Assembly (NCBI GenBank): GCA_021464245.1
Contig: JADCRB010000162.1
Span: 531,476 to 595,475 of the forward strand
Direction of reading: 5' to 3'
DNA from: Carallia brachiata
Lineage: Eukaryota > Streptophyta > Magnoliopsida > Malpighiales > Rhizophoraceae
DNA: 64,000 bases
The notes under the pieces are model-generated. The model was not told where the DNA came from, did not search any database, and saw only the letters and a list, made by a program, of their open reading frames with translations. The first letter of the stretch is position 1, and every line of letters begins with the position of its first letter. Shown piece by piece: positions 12,818 through 24,137 of the stretch. The position numbers were made by a program, and so were the translations under genes.

Positions 12818-13423
12818 ATGGCGGCGGCCTCAGTAAAATGCTCATCGTACGAGAAGTACGAGACTAGGAAGAGAAACCCTGATCCCAAAACCTCTGTTCT
12901 GCTGGTGGTCGATGTCCAAAACTACTTTGCCTCCATGGCCAAGCCCATTCTCCCCAACATCCTCTCCACCGTCGACCTCTGCAGGCGTGCCTCCATCCCC
13001 GTCCTCTTCACGCGCCACCGCCACAAGTCCCCAGACGACTACGGCATGCTGGGTGAGTGGTGGAACGACGACCTCGTCTTCGACGGCACCGTGGAGGCCG
13101 AGCTTATGCCGGAGATCGCTCGGCTCGCTGGCCAAAACGAGGTGGTGGAGAAGAACACTTACAGCGCGTTTGCAGGCACGGGCCTGGAACAACGGTTGCG
13201 GGAGATGGGTGTGGAGGAAGTGATCGTGACTGGGGTCATGACTAATCTGTGCTGTGAAACGACGGCGCGTGACGCGTTTGTTAGAGGGTTCCGGGTGTTC
13301 TTCTCCACCGATGCGACGGCGACGGCTAATATGGAACTGCACGAGGCGACGCTGAAGAACTTGGCTTATGGGTTCGCTTACTTGGTTGATTGCAATAGGC
13401 TTGAAAAAGGACTTTCGCCTTAA
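12818..13423 (+). CDS. Nicotinamidase (isochorismatase-family hydrolase)
   Basis: Single exon, 201 residues from the ATG at 12818. The cysteine-hydrolase triad is visible: Asp32 in VVDVQNYF, Lys112 in [10 protein letters not shown] and Cys145 in [15 protein letters not shown]. The cis-peptide segment GVMT and the [17 protein letters not shown] loop are typical of plant nicotinamidases of the NIC2/NIC3 type, which deamidate nicotinamide to nicotinate in NAD salvage, probably in the cytosol. Length matches the family (about 200 residues). An in-frame ATG at 12713 would give 236 residues, but the extra N-terminus is not family-like, so I prefer 12818. The coding region is clearly more GC-rich than its surroundings, as is common for intronless plant genes. 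Other isochorismatase-family amidases remain possible. Confidence 0.9.
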   Translation: MAAASVKCSSYEKYETRKRNPDPKTSVLLVVDVQNYFASMAKPILPNILSTVDLCRRASIPVLFTRHRHKSPDDYGMLGEWWNDDLVFDGTVEAELMPEIARLAGQNEVVEKNTYSAFAGTGLEQRLREMGVEEVIVTGVMTNLCCETTARDAFVRGFRVFFSTDATATANMELHEATLKNLAYGFAYLVDCNRLEKGLSP

Positions 13424-13711
13424 GTTTCAATCAATATTTCTGGCAATGTGAAATGAAATGCTTCCCACGTGCTGTTGAGCTGTTTGTAATAGTTTTCTTC
13501 GAACATGTGGGTTAGGCGCACGTTCTTAAGTGTGAGTTGTTTTAATGTATTTCATGTTTTAAGTGCGAGACTATATGATGTAAGAAGTTGTGACGGTGGG
13601 GTGTTGTGTTTGAAATTAGCGTTGGTCTATCTGTCTCTCTTATCTTTCTTTGTAGCTGAAGTAGGAACTGGAGGAATGGATTTTGCTTAAACATGAATGT
13701 CATGTATATTG

Positions 13712-14531
13712 TCAATAAAAACCAATGTACTTTCTGTTTATTTTTTCCCCTTAACACAAGATTTCAGTTTCAATTTGAAAATTGCCTAGCAACGTATGAT
13801 TGTTGTACTGACGGACGTGTACAAGAACAAGGCTTGGGTGAGGGTGTTCCTAGCATAAGTATTCCGACACTCAAGTTAGTATGAGATTGCGACACTCAAG
13901 TTAGTATGAGATTGAGTGTTTATGCCGGTAACGCTGTCCAGTCTAAGTCTTGTTGTTTTGCAGGTTTATTGGTGAGGCCTCATGGTAGTTGAGCTTCTAG
14001 GCAAGAGCAACCACTAATAAATAAACATGGTACATTTTACTCTATTATCTCATAGGTGGTATGTGTTGTGAGCTGCAATGAATGTATAACGAATATGAAA
14101 AATTTCTTACTTCTGCAATCATAGCAACCACAATGTTTAGCTTGGCAGCTGCTGTGACAAAGCCGTGCGTCAAGAGTGATGCCAATAGTCAGTGACCTCT
14201 ACAGCGCTGGCCATTGGTGCTGTAACTTCACTAAATCCAAACGCAATCTTGACAAATCTTCAAATCGAATAAGCTGTTGCTGAGGTTGGTGTTTGGCTAC
14301 GAGTAGCAGAAAATGCAAATAGTTGGCCGAAATAAAGAGCAGAGGAATCTTCAATAATCCTCAAACTTCAATGACTTCTGGAGCACTTGCAACTTCCAGG
14401 ACAACAAGCAGTGAAGTACTTACAACTATTAGGTACTTCAGCCTAAACAGATTGGCATGCAACTCAGTGATTCATTGATAATGAAACAAGAAAATTTGAA
14501 CTACCATGGTACCGAAGTTCTCAAAGAAACA
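13712..14531 (-). pseudogene. Decayed partial copy of the Ycf23-like gene (3' end)
   Basis: Sequence from about 13990 to 14531 aligns by eye to 7340-7905 of the intact Ycf23-like gene. Shared blocks include TTACTTCTGCAATCATAGCA (last exon), GGCCATTGGTGCTGTAAC (exon 8), the intron between exons 7 and 8, and TCTCAAAGAAAC at the far end. Another match, AAAACCAATGTACTTT, at 13719 pairs with 7289, so the copy may begin near 13712. Many substitutions and indels break the reading frame. Because intron sequence is retained, this is a DNA-level duplication, not a retrocopy. It lies in the same orientation as the parent, about 6.6 kb away, and directly follows the nicotinamidase-like gene. Confidence 0.75.
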
Positions 14532-15334
14532 AGACAAAGGCACTTGGGGGGCAGCATTTTGGGGTTGAGGTTCCACACCGTGGTGGCCGGGCACACTGAG
14601 ATGCCCCAGCAAGTCGTTGTGGACTTGATAAGGGTATCTTTTCTCATTTTCATGTGTCTCATATATTTTTCTTATCACAATTAGATTATGAGATCTCGAA
14701 TATAAAAGTACAAGTCCTTTGAAGAATGTAACGTACGTGCAACTTCATGAACGTATTTCCCTCATTTGAACTCTGATTGGGCTTGTTTCACATCATTGGA
14801 AAGCTCTAATTTGTAAGATCTTTGGAAAAATTTATGAATAACTCAGAGATCTAGGCGCAGCAAGGACCAACCATCGGATGTGGAGGAAAGCTCAAGTTAT
14901 TAAACCTAACTTGAAAAGTACTGCTCTCTCAAGCTCTAGCCCAAAACAATGAATCTTATGTGCATGGGAAGCATGAGAAATCAAGTTTCTAATGCCACCA
15001 AGCCCATTATCTAATTCAGCCTATTTTTCATATTATTAAAAAAAAAAAAAACAAGTAGGATTCAATTTTCAGCAATCCAGACCCAACCTTAAAAAATTTC
15101 GCATCTCTATCATTCCTAAGCCCGAAATTACGAACCACAAGTTCACAAAAAGGTCAGGATGTTTATATTCCATCACGTCGTTTTTCGCTCAAAACTTCCG
15201 GGTGCACGAGGCAATATGGTCAGAAAAGTAATGTTAAAGGTCAAGCAAAAAATGAGAATTTGAACCCCAAAAATCCTTATATTGTACCGAAAGCTATACT
15301 CGCTGCAGAAAAAGAAGCAAACACAAATGAATCT

Positions 15335-15589
15335 AAAAGTTGATGGGTCAAATGCTTGTGTGCTAGGGAGTGGTAGGTTCAGTTGAAACACGTTACAAAA
15401 GAGAGAAATTTTTGTGCTGACTTTCTGACAAAGATGGGTATTCAATTTGCTGAGAATGAGAAGTTGTTGGAACAACCTCTTTTAGGCTTATGTTTATCTC
15501 TTGAAGGCAGTTGACATAGTGCTGTCTTTGTTCATTATTAGTTAACTTCTTATTTTTCTTTTCAGTGGACCCAAAAAAAAAAAAAAATT
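15335..15589 (+). mobile_element. LINE-type RNase H remnant with poly(A)
   Basis: One frame reads QLKHVTKERNFCADFLTKMG followed by LLEQPL. This matches the C-terminal part of the RNase H domain found at the 3' end of many plant non-LTR retrotransposons (pattern H-V-x-R-E-x-N-x-C-A-D-x-L-A-x-x-G). A short upstream KVDGSNACVLG may be what is left of the RNase H start. A run of about 15 A follows at 15574-15588, consistent with a LINE 3' end. Most of the domain is missing, so it is dead. A cellular RNase H-like gene fragment is less likely. Confidence 0.6.
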
Positions 15590-17371
15590 GAATGATCAAA
15601 ATAGGGATGTCAACATTTTGTGTAATAGTTTTTTATTGGCGTTTACTCGAGACAGGAAACTTTTTTTAGTTACTTGTTTCTCCAATCACAAAAAAGCTTT
15701 CACAAAATGTCCACTAAATAATTGGTTGTGCTGAAATTAGACAGCATAGTGTGTGGTAAGAAGCCGTTCTATATGCAAGTAAAGAACATTTCTAAAGTCA
15801 CATGGTAATGAGACAAACTATCAATTTTCACACTGATTTGGATCATTACGTCTCAGAAAACGTTTAAATTGATGCTTTATCTATTCATAAAACTATCTTT
15901 TCCTCCCTCTTCTTTCTAATGCGGTTGCAGCATAGCCAATAAATCGGTCAGAATGAAATTTAAAGAACTTTTCAAAGACTTTAAATATAGTAGGAGACTC
16001 TAAAATAATTAAAACGTAGAAGTTTTGGATTATATCTTAAGAAGAGAGGATACGAAATTTATGAGTGGAACAAATTATTTTTATTATATAATTAACAGTC
16101 TAATAGATCTTTTAAAGGATAAAAAAAATTTAAACATATCTTTCCTTTTTTTTTTTATAAACTTTCGGTAAGATCCCTGATTATATGTCACTAATAATGC
16201 GAAAAAGAAAAGAAGAAAATAAAAGTCACATGCTCTGGCCTCAATGCCCCACTACATTGCATGACTGCTGGACACCTTTGGGCTCACCGAATATCTTTAG
16301 CAGAGTTCGTGCCAATTATAAGTTCCATATACAGCAAAATATTCTCTTTTTTCTCTGTCAATTATGCGGCCTTTTATTCTTCAGCAAAGGCAAAGCAGGC
16401 ATTTGGTTCTTCCTATTTTATTAAATCCGCCGGCTATATATTAAAATAGAAGGAAGGAAAGCAGATTCTTCAACCTTTGCCTTTAATGGGGCTTCGATTC
16501 TTTTGAACAAACCCCATTTGCAACAGTAAATGCTATTTCCAGAATTCCGCGCATATTTTATATATATAAAATAAAATCATTGTCATGCCTTGTTGTTAAT
16601 ATTATTTTTAAAAAATTATTCTCGTCGAAAATTTAAACTATTAGGTAAAATATACGCGAAAGTTTTTTTAAACTAAAAGGATGAACACGTTTGTCACACT
16701 CGCTAAAATTCACGGTCAAATATAAAAGTTAATTTGAATACAAGATCCTTCGAATATAGCGCTTTAATTTTATGAAAAAAAAATCTTTCCACCCAAAAAC
16801 TTGAACTATGGGATGAGAACAATGAAAATTAATTGGCGTTGTAACATATTTTTTTGGTACAATTGGGAAAAAAAATCAACTAAAAATAAAAAATATAAAC
16901 AGTTCTATGACTATCACTATCAAAAAACAATCGTAATTTCGGAGGTGACTAGTCGAATAAAACCTCACCATCAACAAGACATATACATATCTTAGCAAAG
17001 AAGTCTACATAGAAATTATCCTTCGGCAACAAATTATGCCTTTGAACCTGCCAAGCCTACGTGCAAAGATGTTGAATATATGCTACAAGGACTGAAAGAG
17101 TGTGTGTTTCGAAATCAAAAATAAGTGCATCTAATAAATCAGTCTCTAAGACAACAAGACGATAGCCTAAATCCCATTTCTTATTACGATTTTTGTTTGA
17201 GAAAATTAATATTGTCACTCCGTATGTACTGAACACGTGGTTGTCAACTAAAATTAGAATTGGTTTGATTTAATGGGTGCGCGACAATTCATGGGTCATT
17301 TCTCCCATTTTGTGCATAATTGACCCGCTACATATAAATATACACACACATACGTCTTGAGAATAGGATAA
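15590..17371. other. Intergenic AT-rich DNA
   Basis: No gene is recognised. Open frames of 60-80 codons are present but show no domains and are interrupted by A/T runs. Nothing regulatory could be assigned. Confidence 0.4.
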
Positions 17372-17497
17372 TTTTTTTTTTTTTTGGTTTACAATAAGCT
17401 TTATTGGGCATTTGTAAAGAGAGAAGTGAGATTATGTGGGGTTTGAACCCTCCACTTACTGATTGAGAGGCACTCTCTTCAACTAATTGAGTAAATA
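17372..17497 (-). mobile_element. tRNA-derived SINE with poly(A) tail
   Basis: On the minus strand the order is box A-like TTTACTCAATTAGTT (17481-17495), box B GGGTTCAAACC (17440-17450), a short body ending AATAAAGCTTATTG, and a poly(A) tail (T-run at 17372-17385 on the plus strand). Spacing of the boxes fits a Pol III promoter. It is too diverged to be a tRNA gene. Confidence 0.65.
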
Positions 17498-18464
17498 TTT
17501 AACTTTAAAATAAGATAATTTTCATGTACTAGAGTTTTACTATGGAAAAACAACAAATTAATTTTTATCCAATAGAGAGCCAGTCCAATGTTTATCTGCG
17601 TTGAGACGCACGAATTGGGACTTGCAGGCTTTAATACTCTATGAAAACCGAGGAAAGAAGCCAAATCATCTTTCCACATCTAAACATACGATGGTTATTG
17701 TGTGCCACAAAATACAAAATCGGATATTTTTAATTTAATTTACATTTTTTTAATAAAAATTACTTTATTTATGATCATATACTGTATAATAAGTGAAATT
17801 TATTTAAAATAAAAATTAAAAAATTAAATTATATGATATTAGATTATAAATAAATTTTACTCACTTAAAAAAAATAAAATTAATAAGTACTTACAAAAAC
17901 CTCCTAATCTCCTATTCTTTCATTCTACTTTGCATTGCATTAAAGGAATAAAGACGAAAAAAACTGAAATAGTTAATTAGAGTGATACTATTACTTGAGC
18001 TGCTATTTGTGTTAGATTACTTTGAAAAAAAAAAAGGGCAATCATTTTTTTTTTGAATTATTAATAGGGCAACGCTGACAGATCAACATTGTTGTCTCAA
18101 CTGGGACCAAATTCTAATATTTAAATCTTAAGGTAATGTTTGAAATTTTAAACTTTGAAAATAACCATCATTTTTGACAATTTTGGCCGCTACTCATCCT
18201 TTTCAGGCATGTGAAAAACAATAAGATGATACAAATAAAAATCTTCTTTTGAACTGTAAGCTAATAAAAAAAAACATGTTTATGATTATTTAATTTTTGT
18301 AATCGTCAAGTCTGTAATTGGATGAGAATGCATTTTCTGGACTTGTCAAATTGTTGAAAATTTTTCAAAACGAAAATGATGTTTCAAATATATTCGAGAT
18401 AAGTCGTGGTAACTGAGATAATTCGAGTTGCTATTGCATGAAGAAAAGATAATTAATTTTTTTA
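17498..18464. other. Intergenic AT-rich DNA
   Basis: No gene is recognised. The region is low in complexity with many A/T runs. Confidence 0.4.
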
Positions 18465-20115
18465 TTAGGAGATTCATTCAATTATAAGTTATATAATGAA
18501 TAGTTTTTATATTTTTGTTAATCTTATACTTCTTTATGAGGATTAAAATTCAAATTCTTTAAAATAGAAGTTTAACTTCCAACATTAGAGTTTCTTGGCC
18601 ACTAACCATAAGATTTAGTAATTAAATTATCTAAATTTTTAATTTCAAATTTAAAGTTCAATATCTCTATAAAAAAAAAACATTGGGGTATTCTTTAAAG
18701 CACATAATTTACGTTTTTTAGTCGAGAAATGGGATGTTTCCAAATCATATTATAGTGGATTATCTCAAAGTCTAACTCATCTTCTTTATTTAACATTTAT
18801 ATATTTAATAAATAAATTAAGCAGGCAAAAAAAATTTTTTGGAAGAAGTAAAAGCCCCATCTGAAAATATTCTTTCTCCCATCCCCACTAGACCCAGTCC
18901 TCCACGTTACAACAACACAACACCTTCCGTGGATTTTGACTGGACCCCGAAACGCGCAGTGCCGTTTCAACTGAAATCACGAAATTACCCTCAACAATTC
19001 CCCGAATTCCCTATTCTGTCCCCACCCCGCGTTTTTCACTACTACATAACCACCACCGCCACTCGCATCTCTTTCTCCATTCAAACAAGGAGGCCTGAGA
19101 TTGGGAGGAACAATTAAAGATGCAATACAAAGACCCTTTTTAGAGAGGAGAGAGAAAGGAGAGTTCTAGAGAGAGAAAGTTGACAGAAGCCATGGAATTG
19201 GAAGAAGAGGTCATGAGTAATAATGCTAAGGTGGGCAGCAGCGACAGCACAAGTGGTGGCGATCGCGGCGGCGGCAAGGGGAGGAGGAGGAGGAGGAGTA
19301 AGTTGTGGCTGTTCGGATGGCTGAAGATGAAGGATTCATGGAGGTGGAAGTGGAGGTTCCTGGGGTCTGCTTTTAAGTGTAAAAGGCATGCCTTGCAGTT
19401 GCAGCTGTCTTTTTTTGAGAATGTTCTGTTTAAGATTGTTTCTGTTTTGGAGGCGGTTGTCTTGGTTGCCACCCTCTGTTTCTTCTACCTATGTTGTGGC
19501 TGCCACATTTGACCCCCTTTCTATGCCTTCTTCTTCTTCTTCTTTTTTTTTTTTTTAAGTATATAAATTTTTTTGCTTCTTTTTTTTTTGTTTAATTTTT
19601 TTTGGGTGTATAAGTTTTTTTCTTTTTTAAAGTATGTATGAGCTTTATTTGAAATCTTTGTGATCCTTGTTGCTTAATTATATTGCAAGCCTATGTTGAG
19701 TCGCCAAAGCGCATGATAGAACACACCACCTAATTTGGATTTGACCCCAACAACTCAGAGATACGAGAGAATTAAGGCTGTGGGCAACATGTGGGGAAGG
19801 ATTTTTGCTCTATTCTCCTTTCTCTCCTAATTTAAATTTGTAGAAAGAATGATTTCTTAATAACAATTTTGTTATTTGGAGAAGTAAGAGTTCTGAATGG
19901 GGACTATTTGTATCTTGTAATTTGTAATTTGCTTCATCATATATATATAGCCTAATCTTTGTTAGCTATGAATTTTTTTTGTTTATTCTCTATCTGTCTC
20001 CCTTACGCGCACTGTGAATTAGTTTTCTCCAATGTCATTTCCTGCATCAGCTGGGATTAGTGATGGGCGTTATTCAGGAGCCTTGTTCGTTATCTGCCCG
20101 AATTCAGCCATAGGT
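18465..20115 (+). repeat. Segmental duplication, copy 1
   Basis: This block matches 25485-27470 in direct orientation along most of its length. Shared anchors include GAAATGGGATGT followed by CCAAATCATATTATAGTGGA upstream, CTGGACCCCGAAACGCGCAG in the leader, the whole small gene, GATCCTTGTTGCTTAATTAT downstream, and CTGCCCGAATTCAGCCAT at the right end. Copy 1 lacks two insertions present in copy 2. Confidence 0.85.
19192..19512 (+). CDS. Small basic protein of unknown function, copy 1
   Basis: Single exon of 106 residues from ATG 19192, preceded by a GA-rich leader. The N-terminus is acidic (MELEEEV). A Ser/Gly-rich linker and an Arg run follow, then a strongly conserved core (SKLWLFGWLK, DSWRWKWRFLGSAFKCKRHA, LQLQLSFFENVLFKIVSVLE) and a C-terminal hydrophobic segment ending CFFYLCCGCHI. 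The last about 30 residues could be a membrane segment with a Cys-rich end. I do not recognise a named domain. The paralogue at 26647-27051 is nearly identical up to residue about 90, and most differences lie in the linker, which suggests purifying selection on the core. Function unknown. Confidence 0.75.
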   Translation: MELEEEVMSNNAKVGSSDSTSGGDRGGGKGRRRRRSKLWLFGWLKMKDSWRWKWRFLGSAFKCKRHALQLQLSFFENVLFKIVSVLEAVVLVATLCFFYLCCGCHI

Positions 20116-21969
20116 GTAGGGCCCACAAACAATTTTTAACAATTAATTGAGAAAAATTACAAAAAAGTAATAAAATGTAATTGTTTATTAACAAAATGTA
20201 ACAATAATAATTATTTGCATAAAAGATTATATTTTCAAAAAAAAAATTTAATATACATTATGTGAGATCTATATTTTAAATTTTAAAATAATATTAATTT
20301 AATTTTAAGTTTTAATTTTATTGTTTTACATTTTATTAATTTGATTGTATTTTATAGTAAGAGGTAAACAAAATTATTTAACATATATCATATAAAATTT
20401 ACGTTTTAAATTTTAAAATAATAATTATCTAATTTTAAATTTTAATTTTATTACTTCATATTTTATTTATTTTATTTTCTTTTATTTTATTAATAAACGG
20501 TTGCCTTTATCTTTCTTTTTACAAAACAAAAGAAAAAGTTGCTTTTACGGACTGTGAGCCCCACACCCGTGTGCCACGTCAGATCGATGCAGCTATCTAA
20601 AAAATTACCATGGACTTCACGAAATAAATATATAATAAATTTGTCATTATATTACAACAATAAATAAATTTTATATAATTATAATATTAAAAAATAAATA
20701 AAAAAGTAATTATATTTTTTATTATATATTTTATAATTATAGTTATACAAAATTTATCTGTTATTATAATATGATATATATATATTTTTTTTTATAGTAA
20801 CTTCGAGTGGCCGTTAACATTTCCTAAATATAATATTCCCCAACTCTGCGACAGCCGACTGTGAGGACCCCTCCCAAGATAATAGCAAGTCTGTCTTGAG
20901 AAGACAACAGTAACAGAGATCCTCGGCCAAAAATACTAGCTGAATCAAATGACAAACTGAATACCTTTCATTATAGGCCAAATATAAAATAATCCAAGGT
21001 AGTAGACTGGCCAGATTCACAACCAAGTTAATGTACATATTTTAAAAGAAGGACTCCTGCTAGCAAGTCTCTACAATAAATAAAAATACGTACCCTAACA
21101 CTCTGACCTATTGATGGAAGCTCAAGTCACAAGACTTGAGACTATTAGGAAAATTAGTTTTGACAGTTGCACACTGTACAGTAAGTAACTAAAGACTACT
21201 ACTTAAATATACGAAGATACTTTATATTTCCATAATATATATATCTAAATTTTTAGTCAAACCCATATGATTTGACAAAACAGAGTAAACCTTCTTCGAT
21301 CTCACTGCAAATTTGCAGACAGAGATTAAAAGCTTGAGCTCAAGGAATTTAAATCTAAATAGCAATCTCATTATATATATAAAATAAACTCCCACGATAC
21401 ATATGTTTAACATGTTTTAATAATTTATTTTTACCTTATTTTATTTAAAAGAAAATAAACAAAAAAATTTTAATATTGAGTATTCTTTTTTAAGAAAATT
21501 TTTATTTTTTTTTAAATAAAATAATTGTTTAAGAAAAGAAAGAAATAATTGGGAGTTGTTTTTTTTCTTCTCTTCAAAAGCAATTTTAACATAATTATTT
21601 TTTCCTCTTAAAATAATAGATAAATTTCAGAGATTTTCTTAATATTTTTCTTTTTTTTAAAAAAATCTGAAAGTATTTTTTTATTATTTTATTTCATTAA
21701 AAATTTTATAATTAAAAGAATTTAATTTGAATCAAAGTAGTACTATATAAATCAAAAAAATCTTTATTTGATTATAATTAAATTTCTATTAATTAATTTA
21801 TAAAATTTTACTCATGTTGTGATTATAATAAAATTTTATTAATTATAAGATATTTTAATATTTTTAATTTATCAATTTATAAAAAATCGTCGGTGTACGC
21901 GACTCGGACTTGGAGTCCGAATCCGAATGGAATAAGGAGTGTCATAATTATTATAAATAACTAAATTAA
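20116..21969. other. AT-rich intergenic DNA with degenerate tandem and palindromic repeats
   Basis: At about 20235-20470 two diverged direct copies of an AT block share ATTTTAAATTTTAAAATAAT. At about 20630-20770 an imperfect palindrome (arms with AATAAATTTTATATAATTAT) looks like an AT-rich MITE. No gene is seen. A start-proximal region for the orphan gene lies near 21890-21969. Confidence 0.4.
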
Positions 21970-22392
21970 ATGCGGGACACACATATCTCTTTTGTTTGGT
22001 GTTTGGTGTTTTCAGAGACGCTGTTGTTCGTCGTCAACAACACCACCACCATGGGCGTGACCATTAGTTTTGAGAACAGGACGGAAAAAGTGATCACTTT
22101 CCGAGTTGCTGCCACGTACTTGCCCCCGTACGGTGGACGACCAAGTCCAACACCGCCATTAATGCTAACAAGTTTCTTCCCCTGCAAAAAGTTAAATCCT
22201 CACCAAAGTCTGGTGGTGGAACAATCTAGATTCCAAGACGCTTTGCCTGGTGGTATAGGAATAACACTCGCCCAATTGGAAGGAGACGACTATATTTACG
22301 ATTTTGGGATTCTTCTTATTGAAAAGGAAAAATATAGTAGGACGAGATTTGGTGAACGGAGAATAGACGTGGGAATTTTTTTGTGCAACTAG
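21970..22392 (+). CDS. Orphan protein, 5' part; C-terminus runs into a MITE
   Basis: The open frame is 140 residues from ATG 21970; an internal ATG at 22051 (ACCACCATGGG) has better context. From there it reads MGVTISFENRTEKVITFRVA, then a Pro-rich loop, then PHQSLVVEQSRFQDALPGG and YIYDFGILLIEKEK. The alternation suggests a beta-rich small protein, but I recognise no family. The last about 18 codons (from about 22338) lie inside the terminal repeat of a MITE, so the original C-terminus has been replaced or the original frame or exon continued elsewhere. A second open frame with similar composition follows at 22750. The two may be parts of one gene split by the insertion. Codon composition is more balanced than the flanks, which supports real coding origin. 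Confidence 0.5.
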   Translation: MRDTHISFVWCLVFSETLLFVVNNTTTMGVTISFENRTEKVITFRVAATYLPPYGGRPSPTPPLMLTSFFPCKKLNPHQSLVVEQSRFQDALPGGIGITLAQLEGDDYIYDFGILLIEKEKYSRTRFGERRIDVGIFLCN

Positions 22393-22561
22393 ATAATTTT
22401 TTTGTGCAACGGAAAACTAAATTATTGCAACAAATTTTGAAGTATTTTTTTTATATATTTTTTCGTGGTAAAAATTAAGCGTCTGGTTGCACAAATAAAC
22501 CACTTGGTTGCACACAAAAAAATTTCGGTCCATTTTCCGTCCACCTAATCCCGTCCACCTA
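22338..22561. mobile_element. MITE inside the orphan gene
   Basis: About 224 bases with terminal inverted repeats of about 50 bases. The left end runs TAGGACGAGATTTGGTGAAC then GGGAATTTTTTTGTGCAAC. The right end, reverse complemented, gives TAGGTGGACGGGATTAGGTG then CGAAATTTTTTTGTGTGCAAC-type sequence. Internal GGTTGCACA motifs occur. No transposase. Target-site duplication is not clear. A second element at 55714-55920 shares the TTTTTTTGTG/TTGCACA theme. Confidence 0.75.
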
Positions 22562-22749
22562 ACGGTACTCTATTGAAAAATTCACACCTCATACGTGTAT
22601 TAAAAAAATTATTAATAACTGTATTTTTTTTAATCTATTATTTACGTTTATTTACAAAATTTTATTTAAAAATTTTTATTTGTAAACTCTGCTCATCCTT
22701 CTAAACTTTACCGAAAAGACCAATACTTCTCTTAAACTATTTCGTCAAA

Positions 22750-23025
22750 ATGTTCTTTGACGTGGACCCCGTTGATGGTAGATTCACCATCTCTGGCATC
22801 AGAAGACCTAAACCTAAACCTTGTAGGCCCTTTGGTTGCATCATGATATGCTCTAAACATGTCGATGACGATGATGATGATGGTCCAAAAACGTTGAATG
22901 TGGAGCTAATATCCGTAGGTTCTATTCGTCCTTTTGAGGCGTTTCTGCCACCACGCGGTGGTAGTCGTTGGAGTTCTGCCAATACGGATGCAGTTACGGG
23001 CACATTTGCAACTTGCGCTCACTAG
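22750..23025 (+). CDS. Orphan protein, possible 3' part
   Basis: Open frame of 91 residues from ATG 22750 (upstream in-frame sequence is open for about 10 more codons). It reads FFDVDPVDGRFTISGIRRPK, a Cys-containing segment (CRPFGCIMICSK), a run of six Asp, then TLNVELISVGSIRPFEAFLP and a C-terminus ending TGTFATCAH. No domain recognised. It follows the MITE-interrupted frame by about 360 bases, so it may be the second exon or the stranded 3' part of the same gene. I could not find an intron that joins the two frames cleanly. Confidence 0.45.
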   Translation: MFFDVDPVDGRFTISGIRRPKPKPCRPFGCIMICSKHVDDDDDDGPKTLNVELISVGSIRPFEAFLPPRGGSRWSSANTDAVTGTFATCAH

Positions 23026-23610
23026 TATGGATGCTTTTTTTTTTTTTTTTTTTAATTTAATTTTTTTCTCATCCGTCTAATTATAAATCGATTTCCTATT
23101 AAATTTTTTCCTAGCTACTAAATTCTCGTTTGTTTATGTGATGTGGGGATTTTCATATTAGTCTCTTGATTTTTTTTTTTGTCAATTAGATTCTTGATTT
23201 TTAGTTGTTGACGTTAATTTGTAGTTAATTTGTAGTCTTTTTTAATATTTTGGAATAGTATTAAAATTTTAATATGCATACAGTCTTTTTTTTAATATAT
23301 AATCTTTTAAAATTAAGCATTCTTAGTTTATATTGTTATTTTTTTATTTGTTTTCTCTCAATTTTATTTATCAATTTTAAATGTTGATTTTCTTAATTTT
23401 CTAATCTCAGCAATTTTCTTTTAAGCGTAGTGTCTCAATGTCATTATAGTAATATTTTGATTATAAATTTTGTTATGATCTGTAAATTACACATTACATA
23501 TTTATTTCACTAGAAATTAAATACATCCGTGTAATGAATATGGGTCAAGCATGGGTATGCTGGTGCGCAATTAGCACTCTTAACAAAAAAGCAAATTAAA
23601 GTATGCCTCG

Positions 23611-24124
23611 CATTTATTATTCCAATGTGCTTCTTCTTTTTGGTGCTCTGTTATCAAGTGGTGGGGCAAAGCTGGTGTATCCCTAACTCTTTTGTGGACT
23701 TATACTTGCAATGGACTGGATTAATAACTGGAAAAGGAGTAAGAAAGGTTTGGATAACCGTATTCTTTACTTTAGCATGGACTATTTGGCTAAAGTGGAA
23801 TAAAAAGATTTTCCAAAATGCTGACGTGAACTGGCCTATCCTACGAGACGTTGTGTTTACCCACACCTATACATGGATCAAAGCGGCAAACATTGATTCC
23901 CCCTTTCAAGCTCAATCCCTTCTTATTTCTACAGATGCATTATAAGGATGAAATGCTTATGCACATGTTTCAAGTTCTTTCTCTTGTTTTGTTGATGACT
24001 AATAATGTGTGACTAAGAAAGTATATTATATAATGATCTCTGTCATCGAGTGACAGATTAATTTTCTTGTATATTCTTATTTTCAATCAAATATATCCAT
24101 ACTTGAATTATCAAAAAAAAAAAA
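23611..24124 (+). mobile_element. 5'-truncated LINE (L1-type) insertion with target-site duplication
   Basis: A 13-base direct repeat AAAGTATGCCTCG flanks the element (23598-23610 and 24125-24137), and the 3' end is a poly(A) run at 24113-24127. The body encodes the zinc-binding and C-terminal part of an L1 reverse-transcriptase protein: HLLFQCASSFWCS, then after one frameshift VRKVWITVFFTLAWTIWLKW and NKKIFQNADVNWP. Only about 510 bases were inserted, as is typical of aborted target-primed reverse transcription. The element is dead. Confidence 0.9.
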
Positions 24125-24137
24125 AAAGTATGCCTCG

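Noticed and set aside
12842..13342. 166-codon minus-strand frame over the nicotinamidase gene
   Set aside because: It is a shadow of the GC-rich coding strand; Arg/His-rich and without domain.
16185..16449. Overlapping short plus-strand frames as small genes
   Set aside because: No domain, no conserved motif, and no start or splice signals that stand out.
17440..17495. Functional tRNA gene
   Set aside because: Box A and box B are present but no cloverleaf can be drawn, and the unit ends in poly(A), so a SINE fits better.
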